From an archaeon (lineage in GTDB: Archaea; Iainarchaeota; Iainarchaeia; Iainarchaeales; GCA-2688035): DNA of 5,990 bases. Shown piece by piece: positions 5,341 to 5,990 of the stretch. Within the stretch, counting starts at the first letter, position 1; each line of letters starts with the position of its first letter. The notes below the pieces were generated by a model. The model did no database searches, was not told where the DNA came from, and was given only the letters and a program-made list of their open reading frames with translations. The stretch is from the NCBI GenBank assembly GCA_030616665.1, contig JAUWWX010000062.1, forward strand, positions 1 to 5,990, in the 5' to 3' direction. A program made the translations under genes and the position numbers.

Positions 5341-5366
5341 ATATTTGAGTATTTTGATTAAAAGAA
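5341..5366. repeat. 26-nt imperfect direct repeat, copy 2
   Basis: This is the second copy of the element at 5288-5313. Its TATA-equivalent part is changed (CTCAAATAT on the minus strand) while the adjacent 16 nt are conserved. It may be a second, weaker promoter or a regulator-binding half-site, or a simple AT-rich duplication. The surrounding spacer 5290-5403 is A-rich on the plus strand and shows no gene. Confidence 0.8.
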
Positions 5367-5370
5367 AAGA

Positions 5371-5404
5371 GGAAAGAAAAATTGGAAAGGTCAGCCTTTC
5401 CAAT
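5371..5404 (-). terminator. Hairpin plus U-tract terminator of the 188-aa pilin-like gene
   Basis: ATTGGAAAGG (5381-5390) and CCTTTCCAAT (5395-5404) form a perfect 10-bp inverted repeat with a 4-nt loop. On the minus strand it is followed at once by TTTTTCTTTCC and further T-rich sequence. The upstream arm includes the last base of the TGA context at 5404-5406. This looks like a bacterial-type intrinsic terminator. Archaea usually need only the T-tract, so the hairpin may instead protect the mRNA 3' end. Confidence 0.65.
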
Positions 5405-5970
5405 CATGCCCTTTTAAGTACGAGTGCACAGCACTTTCCGCCTTCGCTGCAGATGTTGCCGCAGGATTCCTCTATTGTGGGGTCTCCGTCGCCATCGTTT
5501 AGGCCATAGTCCTCGAGGTCGTCTGCAAGTCCGCCGCTGTCACCGGCCCACTTATTGCACACAATTGCAATCTTCACAACCCTTTCAGTGCTTCCGTTGA
5601 AGATAATCCTCTGCTGCGTGGCGTCTGAATCACCGCAGTTGAGGCACTGGAAGCCGGCTTCGTCTGAAGCTGCTGTTTCAAAGTCGCCTGTGCTCATGCA
5701 AATCTGGTCCTTGCTCACCGAAACCCTTTCAGCCAAAGCGCTCCCTGAAAGGTCTGTGCCCGGTCCGAAGGAAACCTCCTTGGTTATCCTCATTGAGCCC
5801 GGGGCGTCAATGAGCGAGCTCATCAATGACTTGGCTTCGTCCGTAGGGTTTGCCTTTATCAGGCCCATTACCTGCATGATTATCGGAATCAATATTGCAA
5901 GGATTGCCATTGCAACTATGGCTGCAATCAGCAGCTTGAAGGTGCTGTATGCTTGCCCATTCTGATTCAA
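5404..5970 (-). CDS. Type IV pilin-like secreted Cys-rich protein (GQAYSTFKLL N-terminus)
   Basis: The product is 188 aa and starts at TTG 5970. AGGTGA lies 4 nt upstream and an in-frame TAA (5985-5983) rules out a longer frame. MNQNG|QAYSTFKLL is a short prepilin-type leader with Gln at +1, followed by a hydrophobic helix (about residues 13-38). The exterior domain has eight cysteines (91, 109, 112, 138, 170, 174, 180, 181): a CLNC pair and a C-terminal CGNIC...CC cluster. The stretch D159-G-D-G-D163...E168 resembles a calcium-binding loop. It has its own Shine-Dalgarno sequence and hairpin terminator, so it is probably expressed apart from the downstream genes, at its own level. It may be the major pilin or another minor subunit. 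Its promoter lies beyond the right edge. Confidence 0.8.
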   Translation of the reverse strand: MNQNGQAYSTFKLLIAAIVAMAILAILIPIIMQVMGLIKANPTDEAKSLMSSLIDAPGSMRITKEVSFGPGTDLSGSALAERVSVSKDQICMSTGDFETAASDEAGFQCLNCGDSDATQQRIIFNGSTERVVKIAIVCNKWAGDSGGLADDLEDYGLNDGDGDPTIEESCGNICSEGGKCCALVLKRA

Positions 5971-5974
5971 AAAA

Positions 5975-5980
5975 TCACCT
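5975..5980 (-). promoter_or_regulatory. Shine-Dalgarno AGGTGA for the TTG start at 5970
   Basis: The minus strand reads AGGTGA, TTTT, TTG. AGGTGA is a perfect match to the archaeal anti-Shine-Dalgarno consensus. With no ATG or GTG between it and the in-frame TAA upstream, it fixes TTG 5970 as the start codon. Confidence 0.7.
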
Positions 5981-5990
5981 AATTAAGAAA

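Noticed and set aside
5555..5965. Plus-strand ORF of 136 codons opposite the 188-aa pilin-like gene
   Set aside because: Its hydrophobic stretch is only the antisense of the pilin helix. The minus-strand gene has a Shine-Dalgarno sequence, a signal and a terminator.

Overview
The window is most likely from an archaeon, probably one of the small-genome (DPANN-type) lineages. I cannot fix the phylum; Diapherotrites or Micrarchaeota relatives are guesses. The evidence is: N-termini of the archaeal class III (type IV pilin-like) signal type followed by one hydrophobic helix, TTAAATA TATA-like boxes 26-27 nt upstream of start codons (leaderless mRNAs), GGTGA-type Shine-Dalgarno sequences before TTG starts, T-rich terminators, and secreted Cys-rich proteins with CGDGxCD repeats. 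No rRNA, tRNA, CRISPR array or insertion sequence was seen.

Left part, plus strand. Positions 3-392 are the 3' end of a secreted protein with a GWNLIGY...GRGYW-type C-terminal module. Positions 449-1597 encode a secreted, disulfide-rich, multi-domain surface protein. Its reading frame is cut by an amber codon just before an in-frame, textbook C-terminal membrane anchor (1598-1684). Positions 1836-2555 encode a highly charged cytosolic protein with a C-terminal domain of four CxxC pairs.

Right part, minus strand. Six genes run right to left, and four to six of them encode proteins that look like archaeal type IV pilins or pseudopilins. They are a 188-aa Cys-rich pilin-like protein (5404-5970, with its own hairpin terminator), a miniature 56-aa pilin-like protein (5092-5262), and a tightly packed four-gene operon (5015 down to 2557) of membrane-anchored proteins with 8, 8, 2 and 2 cysteines. 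The four operon genes are separated by 6 nt, 12 nt and a 10-nt overlap, so they are almost certainly co-translated.

Reading the parts together, the minus-strand genes look like the structural-subunit portion (one major or minor pilin, one mini-pilin and four minor-pilin-like tip or priming proteins) of a pilus-like or secretion-like surface filament. No assembly ATPase, platform protein or prepilin peptidase lies in the window, so that machinery would have to be elsewhere. The plus-strand genes add one and a half surface proteins. The zinc-finger gene ends 1 nt from the end of the pilin operon, and its A-rich lysine codons form the T-rich terminator of that operon on the other strand. No gene symbols are assigned because none of these families has a name I can defend.
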